A stretch of DNA of 64,000 nucleotides from Mortierella sp. BCC40632 (GCA_011634665.1 WAEK01000008.1:2163501-2227500); one strand, 5' to 3'; counted from the stretch's first letter, positions 21,391 to 32,582 are shown. Program-made: numbers and translations. The notes: a model not told the origin generated them from the letters alone.

Positions 21391-22362
21391 TTACTGGTAC
21401 ATATCTTGGTGATAAGTGTTTCCGTAGAGAGAGTCCCAGCTCTGGGGATACTTCCATGCTTCTTCACCCATGCTGATCTGCTCTGCTGTAGGGACATGGA
21501 TCTTGAAGGCGGCATTCAAGACGTTGGCCAGGAAAATAGCATCCGGGGCATTGTCACCTTCCATCGCAAACTTGACAATCGTCAGGATCTTAACGCCTTG
21601 TTCTTGACAATGAGAGTGAAGTCGACGGGCAATGCCTCCATTGGGTATCCGTGGTACCTTTTCCAACTGCTGTTGGTGTGCCTCCAGTTGGATCTCTTGA
21701 ACCTTTTCTGCCAGTCCTGTTCCACTGTTGCTACCCTCGGTCGATGATTGTGCCGCCTGAAGTTGACGCTCTTGAATCAATCGATGTTCTTCGCGTCGGA
21801 TAAAATCTCTTCTTGCCTCATCCTCGGCAGTCAACACGCTTTCGAGTGGCAAGAGTTGCAAACGGGTCAATGTTTCCAACAGAGATTCAGGGAGGGCTGG
21901 CGAAGCGATGTATCTGACAGGAACGCTAGATCGGAGTTGAGTATCGACACGTCTTGCACCATCTGCTGATGCCAACTGTACAACAAGCCCAAATTCGACT
22001 TCTTTGATGAACTTGACAAGGTTGTCCGCATAGTTGTGTGAACGTCTGCTGATGGTAGGAGATCGTTGTTGGATAAGAGTCCATGGCCCATCCTTGGATT
22101 GGAAAACTTCAACTGCGAGTGAGATCCCAGACTTGACGCTTGAGAGTGACCCTTTTGGTCCGTTGCTGGGTCTGTCTACTGGGCCTACGACCTGGATAAC
22201 ATTCTCGTCCTCGATACAGCCAACGCGTTCCAGACTGAGAGTGGAGAGAAGCAGGTCCATGGAAAGCTGAGGGACATTCCCGATTGAGACAGAAGGCACA
22301 ATGAGAGTGCTTCCTTTGAGTCGTCCGAGATCAAATCCTGGTGATGGTACAAAACAGTTCAT
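21391..22362 (-). CDS. PSMG2: Proteasome assembly chaperone 2 (PAC2/Add66)
   Basis: A single exon of 323 residues. The N-terminus (MNCFVPSPGFDLGRLKGSTL, then IVPSVSIGNVPQLSMDLLL) matches the PSMG2 pattern of a Phe-Val-Pro start, a Leu-rich strand and VGN..QLA.DL. Further matches are VDTQLRSSVPVRYI, the IPNGGIARRL segment (IPGGGI in animals) and FAMEGDNAPDA. The C-terminus ends in a W-x-P-x-S-W-x-x-L-Y/F-G motif as in PSMG2. It forms a heterodimer with PSMG1/Pba1 that guides assembly of the 20S alpha ring and prevents off-pathway dimers. A Gln/Glu-rich insertion at about 205-245 is longer than in animal proteins. The start is the first ATG, with no upstream exon needed. Confidence 0.92.
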   Translation of the reverse strand: MNCFVPSPGFDLGRLKGSTLIVPSVSIGNVPQLSMDLLLSTLSLERVGCIEDENVIQVVGPVDRPSNGPKGSLSSVKSGISLAVEVFQSKDGPWTLIQQRSPTISRRSHNYADNLVKFIKEVEFGLVVQLASADGARRVDTQLRSSVPVRYIASPALPESLLETLTRLQLLPLESVLTAEDEARRDFIRREEHRLIQERQLQAAQSSTEGSNSGTGLAEKVQEIQLEAHQQQLEKVPRIPNGGIARRLHSHCQEQGVKILTIVKFAMEGDNAPDAIFLANVLNAAFKIHVPTAEQISMGEEAWKYPQSWDSLYGNTYHQDMYQ

Positions 22363-22677
22363 GCTGGAGGAATGGAATTGAGTTTGCTCGGTTCAGGACA
22401 GGGCAATGAAGATCTCTTTTTATGTGCCTCGTTTCGTGGATGGCGTGGCCATCACACGTTGCCTTCTAAATCGAAGTCACAGAGAAGGGTGACGCGGTTC
22501 ACTTAGGCTAAATGCCGTGGAGGACTATCAGGGCAATCCCAACTTTGACTGCACGATGCTCTCGTACATTTACGTTGTGTACTACAAAAAGGCTTACTAG
22601 TGCTATGCCAACCGGTTGAGATAAAACGGTGTGAATAGTATGGTTCAGTGACAGATGTTTATTAATACAAATTGAAT
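22363..22677. other. Short spacer between PSMG2 start and Nug1-like gene stop
   Basis: Unique sequence serving as PSMG2 promoter and Nug1-like 3' flank. No TATA box or RNA gene is evident. Confidence 0.5.
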
Positions 22678-24856
22678 CTAGAGGTCTTCATCTTCGTCAG
22701 GCACTAATAGAAGAGGAAAGCAAAAGGAACAGAAAGTGTCAGTGGTACAGTACTCCTTAGATATCACCAAACACAGGAAACATACCGATAAAAAGAAAGA
22801 AAAAAGACTTACGTTCATCACCAGCTCCAAACTGGCCTCCAAAACCTCCAAAGTCGAACCGTGAGCCATTTCCAAAGTTGTTCTGCTGAATGCCAAAAGG
22901 GCTCTCGTCATCATCATCGTCCATATCGAGATCTTCGCCGTTCTGAAGTAATGAGGCAGTACGACGAGCCTTCTTTTGTTGCTGTTTTAACAACTTTTTG
23001 CGGTCCTGGTTCAATCTTGGGTTCAACTCGGCCTCTTCAGGCGTAAAGGCCATCTGAGGCTTGACCTTGGGCTCGAGCTTCTTACCCTTGGGTTTAAAGT
23101 TGATGATCGGTTTGGAAGACTGGGGCCTGACTGGGGCTTCTTCTTGATCCATTCCGTTCATATCCTCATCCATGGCCATACCATCATCTTCAAAATCGTC
23201 GTATTCATCCTCATCCTCATCCTCATCATCGTCTTCGCCACCCATATCGATTTCGCCCTCTGGCAGTTCGCGGGCAACCATGGCCATGGCGTGCCTCATA
23301 TCAATAGTCGATTTCATGCTGGCCAACACTTGGACGTCTTCTTGTGTATCAATATCAAACTCCTTGCTCCATCCCTCCACCATTGAAGCCGCCGCGGTTG
23401 GGGTATGTGTTGTCGCAGGTGGGATAGTGTAGTATGGGATCTTTCCTGAATTCCAGTCGTTAAGGATAGAACGCGCCGCCGAAAAGACATCAGGGATACC
23501 TCCACGCTTCAGTTTGCCGCGGATTCGGGCCAAATGAACCAAAAAGTCATTGACATCGCCAAAGAGTGGAACGCCGTACATCTCCATAAGCTGATCCTTC
23601 CGACAACGGCCTACGATCAACTCAACAGGTGAGATGGGGTCCTCCAACAACTCAACCTTGACACAGTTCCTCAGCAGCAGCTCTGCAGGTGTCTCGCCAT
23701 TGTCGCCTTTGCTGAAGACGATACCAGGGCAATCGAGCAGCTTGATGTTCTTGTCCAAATGAATCTCCTGAGCAACTTTTGTAAAACCTGGTGTTGAGCC
23801 AACACCGCATACCTTGGACCGCTTCAAGGAATTGATGACCGAAGACTTGCCAACGTTGGGATATCCAATGACTCCAACAGTGATGGCAGTCTTGATATTG
23901 ACATTTCGACAGTAGTTCTTAAGAAGCTTCACTAATTGATCCGCTCCAAGACACTCACTGCTTGTCAACATGTCATCCGTTGCGAGGTCTGTGGCAATGT
24001 TGCTCTGTCCGAGATTCGAGCGCTGTGATTGTGTCGAAGCCTTGAAGGCAATGGTTGGGTATTCGTTGCGGAGGTATTTGAGCCAGCTCTCGACGTTCTC
24101 CTTGGGTGCCAAATCTATAGTGTTATGATGCATCGCGATATAAGATGAGGGTCAGTCTCAGAGAAATGGCAGTCTGGAGTGCCTCAGGTGTGAATTTGGG
24201 GTGGGTGTATGGAAGTCTATCTACATACCGATTTTGTTGAGAACGAGAATGATACGCTTGTCCTTGCCCGAATCCATGATGGCTCTTTCAATCTGTCTTG
24301 TCCTGCATCCCAGGGGATCTCTTGCGTCGAGAACTTCAAGAATGACATCTGCATGTTCCAACACCTTGCGGAATTCTCTGTAGTAAGCCTTTCTCGAGTT
24401 GTCCTTTCCACCGACAGCTGCCGAGTCAACAATATCTCTGACGCCATCATCCGCCTTGGCCTCGACGGCTGTTTCATCATACTCTCTGCCTCGAGTTGCG
24501 GCGGTGTTGGCCATGTCCTGAATCGATTGAGGGCCGGACCTGGAGATGACTCTGCGATTCTTGTTCATGGCTGCCTCACGGGCATCTCTTTGAAGTTGCT
24601 TTGCCTCTGCAACCCTTTTTTTCTTTTGGAGCATCTGGTCCCGCAATGGGTTGAGGTTGGGTACTCCTGGGTCCTTTCTGAGCTCTGTTATTTGTTGGTT
24701 CATTGAACGGAGAGTTAGTCTACTTTACTCTAATTTTTTTCCCCCTTTTTTTGTAAGGACTTTGATAACATGAAGAATCTTACTGAGATTGGAATTGGCA
24801 TTGGCAGCCCTCCTATGGCTGCTTCCTTTCGCATTCTTATTATTGTTGCGACCCAT
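22678..24856 (-). CDS. NUG1: Nucleostemin/Nug1 (Grn1) family nucleolar GTPase
   Basis: Four exons, complement(22678..22703, 22813..24114, 24229..24684, 24784..24856), give 618 residues with consensus junctions. The GTPase motifs occur in the circularly permuted order of the YlqF/YawG family: [11 protein letters not shown]4 NKID at 174-177 (codon split by intron 2), G1 GYPNVGKSS at 260-268, and G3 DCPG at 304-307. The N-terminus is basic ([20 protein letters not shown]) followed by [16 protein letters not shown], as in Nug1 and Grn1. The family is needed for 60S subunit maturation and export. A long acidic region (about 415-450) and a Lys-rich stretch lie C-terminal. The last exon is only 26 bases and encodes LPDEDEDL. 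The gene diverges from the U3-like RNA. Confidence 0.93.
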
Positions 24857-25396
24857 TCTGATGTTGACTCTTTGGTGGAGAATGAAGATGGTTGCATGCC
24901 TTCTCCAGCATCTAGCTTAGTAAAAAAAAAAAAAAAAAAAACACCGCAGCAGCAGTTTTTTTTTTTTTTTTTTTTGAATTCTCTGAGGTACCAGACTAGT
25001 ACAACAAAGGGAGACAAGAGAAAAATTTGTGCTTCACAACCTATGGAGAGCACAACAGCAACAAAAAAAAAAAACCCCAGGACACCTTTGGAAAAAGTCA
25101 ACAAAACTTGAGTTCCAGCTGGCTGGAAAATGGGTTGCTCTCTGTACCTATTACGGCCATGTTCTCTCGTTATTATTTCCGAATGCTTGGTAATCGAGAA
25201 AGCAGTCAAAACTCCATTCAAGGAACCAAACTTTTGCGGATCAAAAAGTAAAAGGAATTTCATGACAGTCAAACACTTCCCACTCTCCGCAACCATCGGG
25301 ACAGCGGGCTTGAGGAGACAAACAGCAGTCTCTAGAACTCCGCTCAGGCACCTGTAGGTATAAAAGGAAGCCCTGTCCGCACTAGTTTGAGCTCCA
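24857..25396. promoter_or_regulatory. Divergent promoter region of Nug1-like gene and U3-like RNA
   Basis: Contains A18 (about 24922-24939) and T17 (about 24957-24975) runs and otherwise unique sequence. The U3 side carries the TATA box. No ORF is convincing. Confidence 0.5.
25359..25367 (+). promoter_or_regulatory. TATA box of the U3-like snoRNA
   Basis: TATAAAAGG sits 38 bases before the inferred RNA 5' end, fitting Pol II transcription of an independently promoted snoRNA. Confidence 0.65.
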
Positions 25397-25614
25397 TCGA
25401 CTGTACTTACAGGATTTCTGTCTAGTACATTTCCAGTCTTTGTTTCCTAACTTAGACACACAGTTTACTCTCGACGATGAGTTAAAGTGCGCTGCCCGTA
25501 AAGGGAAGCGAAGCACAGGTCCGGCTCCCTTGGGGCCTTCCTGCTTGCTTATTGATGATCTTGTCTAGTCCGCCTTTAGGACTATGATGAGGGCGGTCGC
25601 ACATTCTGAGAGTT
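25397..25614 (+). ncRNA. U3: U3-like C/D box snoRNA
   Basis: The 5' end TCGACTGTACTTACAGG matches the GAC..UACUU.CAGG start (box A') of U3. It forms a hairpin with GTAC/GTAC and ACAG/CTGT pairs. A C'-type box (CGATGAG, about 25474-25480) and a B-like segment (GAAGCGAAGC) follow. The 3' part has box C TTGATGATCTTG, identical over GATGATCTTG to my recollection of yeast U3, a TAGTCC/GGACTA stem and box D in ATTCTGAG. Total length about 218 nt equals the animal U3 length, with no intron. U3 guides early pre-rRNA cleavage in the SSU processome. Box A, expected as GGATCATTTCTATAG, reads GGATTTCTGTCTAG, so this could be a divergent copy or pseudogene. Ends are approximate. Confidence 0.65.
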
Positions 25615-26491
25615 CTCTTCACTTCTTTCTTTTTCTAAAAAAAATAAAAATAAAAACTCCACTGAACATCCCCCTTGCAGATCGTCGACGAATGAGCGGT
25701 ACCGAGTGCATCAGACGACTGTCTCTTGGAATGATTCGTGCCTGAGAGACTGGTGAGTGCTTAGTTCATCTTATGGATCCAGACCATGATGGGTACTTCT
25801 CCGAGGACTGTGGAGTGCGATGCAGTGCACCCCTTTTCTGCCCGGCCCCCCGTCTCCGTCATCTTGCCTCAGTGATACACCAATCCTCGTCCTGATTCTT
25901 GACCAGGTCACGGCGAGAGCATCACTCCACCCCCTTCCCTTCCTCCCAGCAAAGATCAAAGATGGACGCTTGTGAGCATCTGGCCATCTTTTTTTTTTTT
26001 CCCTACCACATCACCCCTACCCTTTCTACTGGTCAAGTCCGCCATGTCTGTGGTTTTCTGTGTCCAGTCGAATCCTCCTCCGTCTCGTCCCGCTGCAGTA
26101 ACCCAGCCCCTGGGAAGGCCATGAGCTAATGACAGCCTTGGTTCAGGCATTGAACATGCAGTTTTCTGTTTTCATGGATATGCCGTTTCTCAGGAGGTAT
26201 CCTTTTTATGCTTCGTCCATCCGCATGCTTGCAGCAAGCCATGCGTAACGACGACAAATGACCTTCATTTGTCCCTCGGACCAGTTGTTCTAGCTCAGTG
26301 CAGGCACCATCTGTCAGTCGTCCGAGCGTATATATCTTGGCCCATCCGCACTCGAACGACTGCTTGAAATCCATCAACTCTCCTTTTGCTCTTCTTCCTG
26401 CTCACTTGTCACTTCACTTCTCCACGATTCCCCCGTCGCTGCTTTAACTCACCTTTCTTTCTTCCCAGACTCTGAACCAACTACTCAGATC
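25615..26491. promoter_or_regulatory. Intergenic region with promoter of the Ser-rich ORF
   Basis: Mostly unique sequence with CT-rich leader-like sequence (about 26385-26465). I see no gene. Confidence 0.5.
26329..26336 (+). promoter_or_regulatory. TATA box candidate for the Ser-rich protein gene
   Basis: TATATATC lies about 155 bases before the ATG at 26492 and is followed by a pyrimidine-rich leader. Confidence 0.5.
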
Positions 26492-27109
26492 ATGATCTAC
26501 AACCACGCGAGTGCCTTTGCTATTTCGAACCCAAGACCTGCCTCCACCCATGGGCGGCCCACATCCCGTGTTGCCGGTGGTGGATCCCAGGGAGCCACCT
26601 GGTCACCCCATATGCTCCCTTCGTCCACTTTGTCCTCACCGGTCGCATCTCCATCATTGTCGCCATCATTGGCAAGTCATACCTCCGTGTCATCTCTGCC
26701 TCATTCTCATCGCTCCTTTGCCCTCTCCCGCCGAGACTCTGCCTATTCGAGCACCACCAATCTCCAACTGGTCTATCCAACCAGTTCACAAATTCCCTCG
26801 CCTCCTCCTTCGCCATCAACCTTTTCATTGGAGGCAGCGACTGTCACTTCGACCACAAGAGTACACTCGCATGAGAGCAGGCCTCGCAGCTCTAATCGAA
26901 ACAGTGGGTATAGCAGTTCAGGGATTGACTTTGGTGCAAGTGCTGGATATAGTCCTGCTCACTGGCCATCACCACCTGCATCGCCCATCACTCCCACGAG
27001 CGGATATTGTCCTGTCGCATTGACGCTTCACCAGGTCTGTCCCACGAGAACAACACGGCGGTCAAGTGGAGATAGAAATCAGAATCAAGATCGATCCGTG
27101 CGACCATAG
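26492..27109 (+). CDS. Hypothetical Ser/Pro-rich low-complexity protein
   Basis: A 205-residue ORF preceded by a TATA box and CT-rich leader. It is rich in Ser, Pro and Thr throughout, with SP/TP sites (for example SQIPSPPPSPSTFS) and RRDSAYSS and SRPRSSNRNSG segments that could be kinase targets. No globular domain, signal peptide or membrane span is visible, and I do not recognise a family. Its amino-acid use is not a simple translation of a microsatellite. It may be a regulatory disordered protein. The downstream A-rich stretch (27117-27170) suits a 3' UTR. Confidence 0.55.
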   Translation: MIYNHASAFAISNPRPASTHGRPTSRVAGGGSQGATWSPHMLPSSTLSSPVASPSLSPSLASHTSVSSLPHSHRSFALSRRDSAYSSTTNLQLVYPTSSQIPSPPPSPSTFSLEAATVTSTTRVHSHESRPRSSNRNSGYSSSGIDFGASAGYSPAHWPSPPASPITPTSGYCPVALTLHQVCPTRTTRRSSGDRNQNQDRSVRP

Positions 27110-28090
27110 ACCACAAGAAAAAGAAAAAGCAAAAGCAAAAGCAAAAGCAAAAAAAAAAAAAAAAAAGCGTGTATAATATATTAGTTCAAATAAAATAAAT
27201 ATATATAAAAAAAAAATGAAAACTGAAAGCAAACAAAGAGATTGGTGTTTCCCAGCTAGCCCTTGAAGCGCTTGTCCATGGAGCAAGAGGATGGCGATCG
27301 GCCGAGAGGAATGGGACAGGATGAAGCTTGATCAGGCTCTGGACGTCTCTTCCTGCACACACGGTGGCGCAAGCATCTCCAATAAGAGAGCGAGAAGAGA
27401 GCGAGCGAGCGAGCGAACGAGAGAGTGAGAGAGTGACTCGCTCTGCGGATGTGGAGAGCCGGACCGAGAGATCATCAATTCATCTCGATCACATTCTCCT
27501 CTTGCTCCTCCTCCTCTTCCTCAAGCTCGCCTTCATTCTCATTCTCTCTTGTTTTCTTTTTCTTTTTTCTCACCTAATCACTCGACGATTAGACAGTGTT
27601 CGTACCCAGACTATTAGACTGGAGGACTACAAGGACTGGATTCCAGCTATTCGCTCGTCACTCCTCTTTCTCCCGCCCCTTTCCCTGTTCCCGTCACGGC
27701 TGAATCTGCTCCAGTTTTGCCCCCACCTGCCCACCTCACGCTTCTCCGTCTCGTCTCCCTTCGCCTTGGGCTCGTCCCTCCACCGCCCATACCTCTCCTT
27801 GTTTTACCAGCGAGTGAAGAGAATTAGACAAGACGAACAAAAAGTCGTTTTTGTCCCAACCACCTCTCTCCGTGTGGGCTCGTTTTGTTGGCCTTTTTTT
27901 TTTTTTTTTTTTTTTACTGCTCTTTTCCGTTGGCCTGCGACTTTTCCTGCCCTGGCCACGCTTTGCCAAGTGCCCTGATCAGTTTGAGAGAGCCCTCACG
28001 GGTCCATTCCTACTCCTCCATTCCTTTCTCCAAGCGCATCTCGCTCGCTCGCTCTCTCTTTTTTTTTGTCCCGAATTCAGGCCCTGACAC
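27110..28090. promoter_or_regulatory. 3' flank of Ser-rich ORF and pyrimidine-rich leader of the exonuclease gene
   Basis: Contains AAAAGC repeats (about 27121-27152), a CT-rich plus strand from about 27480, and a T23 run near 27894. A pyrimidine tract followed by AATTCAG at about 28074-28080 could be a 5' UTR splice acceptor just before the ATG at 28091. Confidence 0.5.
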
Positions 28091-29232
28091 ATGCTCCGCA
28101 TCTCGATCCCTGCTTCACCGTCTGTGTCTGCTGCACGTCTGTCGGGGGCGTCTCCCTGTTCTTGGACCGTCGACATGCTCGTAAGCAGCAGGAGGCTCTA
28201 CACTTCGTACGCGTCTTCCTTGTTTGCCTTCTCCTGTTCCTCCCAACAACGCGCAGCCACGCCGCGAGTCCGATGCACCCCCGACTCGCTTGTGCGAGCA
28301 AATTCAAGGCGCACCCGCCTCCGTTGGTTCATGGGTTATGCCGCCAAATCCACTGTTGCTACTTCGGCTATTTCTACTTCTAGTCCTGGGTCAGGTACTG
28401 CTGCTTCTACTACTGCTTCTACTACTACTACTACTACTACTACTACCACTACAGCCACTACCACTATTGATGCACGCACGCCCAAAAGGACCAGTGCTCC
28501 ACCGCACAGATCAATCGCGGCTTTTAAGAAGGCAGTCTCGTCGTCCTCTTCTATTGATCGCCACTTTGCCTCCGCCTCACAGCAGTCCCGTCAGGAGACC
28601 ATCCCACCAAGAGCCGGTAAAGAAGAAATCATAATCACTCAAAGTCTAGGCGCGTACCGGTCAGGGTCTGTACCGGCCTCGGGTCCCGTGCTGAGCCCGA
28701 ATGGGCTACCGTTCCTAGACTTTCGAACAAACAATTCCCGCGAGGTTCTGTACACCAAGAGCGAGAGCGAAGCCGACCACTGGCTTGAGACGGCCAAGTA
28801 AGAAAAAAAAAAAAAAAAATAAAGGGATCTCTCGCTTTGAAGAGAACCTGGTTATGTGTGTATATGCATGTGGTCAAGTGGGAGAGAGAGAGAGAGATGA
28901 AAGGGGAAAGAGAGGAGTTATGAACAACTCTCTCTCTCGCGCGCGCGCAATATTTGCCGACGACTGACTGCAACTGCTTTTCTTTTTTCCTTTTTTCCTT
29001 CCTTCCTTCCTTCCTTGGGACTTTTTTAGGTCAAGAATATGGGCGTTTGATCTGGAATGGAGACCGTTTGTTGGATATCGCCGACAGGGCAAAGTAGCAT
29101 TGGTTCAACTCGGGGATGACAAAACGGTGTATTTGCTCCATCTCCGTCATATGAAAAGGATCCCTTCATCCCTTGTGCGCCTTCTGGAGGACGAGACAAT
29201 TCTCAAAGTCGGGGTGAACATCCGGTAAAATG

Positions 29233-29268
<36 letters not shown>

Positions 29269-30753
29269 AAAGAGGAGGACGAGGAGGAAAAAAAGCAGCA
29301 GCGACCCTGCGAGATGGAAAACGCGTGCATCCTCTACTCCACATCCTGACAAGTGTCCCTTTTTTTTTCCATTTCTCTGGATACCATCTTTCACCATAAC
29401 CACAACCATGGTCTTCCAATGCTCCGATGATTAGGAATGACGGAACAAAGTTGTTCAAGGACTGGGGCATCCCTTCGGCCGGTCTTGTCGAGCTTGGCGC
29501 CCTTTGCATCCAAGTGCTAGATGATCTTCCAAGTCAGCGGAAAGTTCGTAGTATGGAGGCATTAACCAATGAGCTGGTAAGGCAGTACTAGTTTAGGTTA
29601 TGCATCCTTTCAAAAAGCGGAGAAGATAGTCCACCTTTTGCTCAAAAGCACTCACAAATACCCACGCTGGTGTTCTCGTCTCTTGCTCACCCTTCTTTGT
29701 GGATCCACCTTCCCCTATCAGCTTGGCCATTCTGTGGAAAAGGTCGAGCTTACTAGAATGGGTAATTGGGAAAGTCATAATCTGACTTCTTCACAAATTG
29801 CTTATGCGGCGAACGATGCCTTTGTCACCTATGAAGTCGCAGCACGGATTAAGGAACTGCAAGCCAGTCGACCACCACAACAATACACGCTACCACTACT
29901 CAGTATTCGGTCCAACGGGGGATTTGTCAGGGAGGTCAATCAAACGCTACAGGAATATGAGGATAGTGCTAGTACTAAATGTACTAAGCCAGTCATTTGC
30001 TTATCATCCAAAATGAGTGATCCCAAGACCAAGCCTAGTAGACAATCAGTAAAGACAGCGATCAAGACAGTGGTCAGAACTAGCAGACCGAGTGTGGGCC
30101 CAACCCCTAGCACTCAACATCCTTATACGCATTGGAAGAAAAGGTCAGCCGTCAACACACCGACATATGAGCTCAAGTCATCCAAAAGTCAAATGATCAA
30201 GTTCCAGAGACCTACCGTGACTCTCAAGCCTTCACCAGACTGGACCCCCAAATCAAGTGATGGGAGGTTACCTCTAGAGGTGGACAAGGCCTTTTTTTAT
30301 AACAATTTAATACGCAAGAATGAGTCTATTCCTTTTGGTGGCCAGAGTACGGTTACTATCATTTCCAAAAAGGATTCACAACGTCGGTCCCATTCGACAT
30401 TTGCTCAAGAGCCCTCCATGTTGAGGACCCAGGATGGATTCTTGACAGAGGATATGGATGAAGACGATACGGATAGGTTGACTGAATCCACGTATTGCCA
30501 TTCACCAAAGGACCTGACCATCTCGACCATGTTCATGAGCCCTCTCCCTTCACTCGAAAACAAGGATACTATGGAGAGGAATCAATTGGTTTGGGAAGAG
30601 ACGGTCGCATCACTAAAGAGAAAGAGTGAAGGAGATGTGTTTGAAGGGGGAGAGAACGGCAGCCATGACGACAGAATTGAGAGTGACCATAGTGATGAGC
30701 TGCTTTTGAGGAACCAGGCCTTTTTTGCATCTATAGCGAACCCATCCAACTGA
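28091..30753 (+). CDS. WRN-type DEDDy 3'-5' exonuclease domain protein
   Basis: Exons 28091..28797, 29030..29224, 29435..29576 and 29722..30753 give 691 residues in frame. The exonuclease domain spans about 225-395 with all metal ligands: Asp243 and Glu245 in WAFDLEWRP, Asp303 in GVNIRNDGTKLF, and Tyr376 with Asp380 in IAYAANDAFVTYEV, plus the family segment GNWESHNLT. The N-terminal 220 residues are Ser/Thr-rich with a polyThr run and lack homology I can see. The C-terminal 300 residues are disordered and basic. No RecQ helicase motifs follow, so it resembles stand-alone WRN exonucleases, which trim DNA 3' ends in repair or replication. The first ATG is assumed; an upstream exon is possible. 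Introns 1 and 2 contain A16 and A33 runs just after the donors. Confidence 0.88.
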
Positions 30754-30756
30754 ACC

Positions 30757-30807
<51 letters not shown>

Positions 30808-30983
30808 TCTTGTGGTTCAGGATCGTCTCTCCAAGCTCATAGTCCAAAGGATTCTTCCTCCCCCCCTCTCCTTTTTAAATTAATAGGCCATCGTCGTTTC
30901 ACCCCTCGCGTCTTACGTATTTGATTGAGTTCTAGGTCATGAACCCATAGATTTAGGGATGATTGTGAGAACGCATGAATAGG

Positions 30984-31061
<78 letters not shown>

Positions 31062-31298
31062 TTTTATTTGATAATGGAGTATTCAGTAGGACTAATGGTG
31101 ATAGAAGAAAAAAAAAAAAAAAAGGGGTAACAAGCTATGGGAGAATAGCAAAGTGTTCTAAATGGAACATAAGGGTTATATGAGATTGGTTGGGGGTGGG
31201 GGTGGGGGTGGAAGGAAGGTAGTTGCGAAAGAAAGAATAAAAGAAAAAGAAAAAGAAAAAAAAAAGGGGGAGAGAAAGCATACTCTTTTCTCAATCTC
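30754..31298. other. Convergent spacer with T13-A34 and (TC)n tracts
   Basis: Lies between the exonuclease stop and the SDR stop. T13 then A34 (30757-30803) follow the exonuclease stop almost directly, a (TC)n array spans 30986-31053, and a G-rich stretch is at about 31190-31215. No gene is seen. Confidence 0.7.
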
Positions 31299-32327
31299 TC
31301 ACTCAGACTTTTTGCTCAAACCTCGAGCGGCCTTTTCCGAATAATCCCAAAGCTTCTCTTGAAGATCCACATCCTCCGAGATCGGGTTCGGTCTCAACTC
31401 ATGAGCGATCGGAATAAAATATCGACCTCGGACATCCTTCACCTCAATCTCAGGACTCGTGGCACAATACAATTGAGTCAGAGCTGCTTCCTTGACCGGA
31501 TACGCCAATTTCAACCAACATTTGCTAAACGCATGAAAGGCCCTCGAGTCTGACTCTCGCAAACCCTTGTAAATTTGAGTGTCCACACAGCCTGGATGGG
31601 CGATATTGACAAAAACACGATCGTTTCGAAGTCGACGAGCCAGGGCCTTGCCGAAAAGGACGTTGGCCAACTTGGATTGACCATAGAGACACAATGGCAT
31701 GAGCTTGGTCTTGGGTTCTGTCAAATTGGCGAAATCAATGGGCTTGGACGAAGAAGGGATCTCATGAGCCATCGAGGCCAGGATCACAATCCGACTTGGT
31801 TGCGATTCTCGGATCCGATCCAATAATGTGGTCGTAAAGACAAAATGACCCAAATGGTTTACTCCAAAATGGTTTTCGTATCCATCGACGGTTTGTTCGA
31901 ATTCTACATTCTTGATACCTCCATTGTTGACCAGGATATGAAGAGGCAGGCCTCGATCCAAGAACTCACGAGCAGCACCATGGGCCTGACGCATGTCGGC
32001 CAGATCCAAGGAGATGTACTCGATCTTGGGTTTTTCCAATTCACGGAGATGCGAGGGGGTATCCGGATAATCGAATTGCAGTTGAAGGATGTCGGCATGA
32101 GCTCGTTCAATTGCCTCCATGGCCTTGACCTCATGACGAGAAGCGATAAAGACATGAGCTCCATGGGCTGCGAGTGCTACCACGGTTGCGTAGCCAAGAC
32201 CACCCGTGCCTCCGGTGACGATGGCAACCTTGCCTCGTAGGTCTGGAATTTCTTCATAGGAAAATTGGTTACCACCCCAGAAGGTCTTCCACCAGGCGGG
32301 GTTTGTGAATACGTTGCAGAAAGGCAT
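31299..32327 (-). CDS. Short-chain dehydrogenase/reductase (retinol dehydrogenase-like)
   Basis: A single exon of 342 residues. The Rossmann cofactor motif is TGGTGGLG at about 39-46, the structural NNAG motif appears as NNGG, and the catalytic Ser and YxxxK are visible in ILASMAHE and LYGQSKLAN. The arrangement and length fit the classical/extended WWOX and retinol dehydrogenase-like SDRs common in fungi, which use NADP(H) on lipophilic or carbonyl substrates. The substrate cannot be told from sequence. The N-terminus (CNVFTNPAWWKTFWGG) is aromatic and may associate with membranes. A TATA box candidate lies about 250 bases upstream. Nothing is broken. Confidence 0.93.
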   Translation of the reverse strand: MPFCNVFTNPAWWKTFWGGNQFSYEEIPDLRGKVAIVTGGTGGLGYATVVALAAHGAHVFIASRHEVKAMEAIERAHADILQLQFDYPDTPSHLRELEKPKIEYISLDLADMRQAHGAAREFLDRGLPLHILVNNGGIKNVEFEQTVDGYENHFGVNHLGHFVFTTTLLDRIRESQPSRIVILASMAHEIPSSSKPIDFANLTEPKTKLMPLCLYGQSKLANVLFGKALARRLRNDRVFVNIAHPGCVDTQIYKGLRESDSRAFHAFSKCWLKLAYPVKEAALTQLYCATSPEIEVKDVRGRYFIPIAHELRPNPISEDVDLQEKLWDYSEKAARGLSKKSE

Positions 32328-32574
32328 TGGATGGAGGATACACGTGTGTGAAGGATGTGCTGGAAGGGTGTATGTCTGAATGAGCGAAAGCGAAAAAACG
32401 AGTGTATTGACCTGTTTTCAGCTGACAAGATGGAGAAGCGTGAGGGGGTGAGGCAGGGGATAAACGGTGACGAGCTGGAATGTGAAGTGAGTAGGCTCGC
32501 TGAGTGGCTCTTTTTGTTTGTTAATAGTTGGTTGAATGTGCTGTGAGGTTTATGGAGGAGCGGGGGGTAGCAGG

Positions 32575-32582
32575 TATTTATA
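32575..32582 (-). promoter_or_regulatory. TATA box candidate for the SDR gene
   Basis: TATAAATA on the minus strand, about 250 bases before the SDR start codon. Confidence 0.4.
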
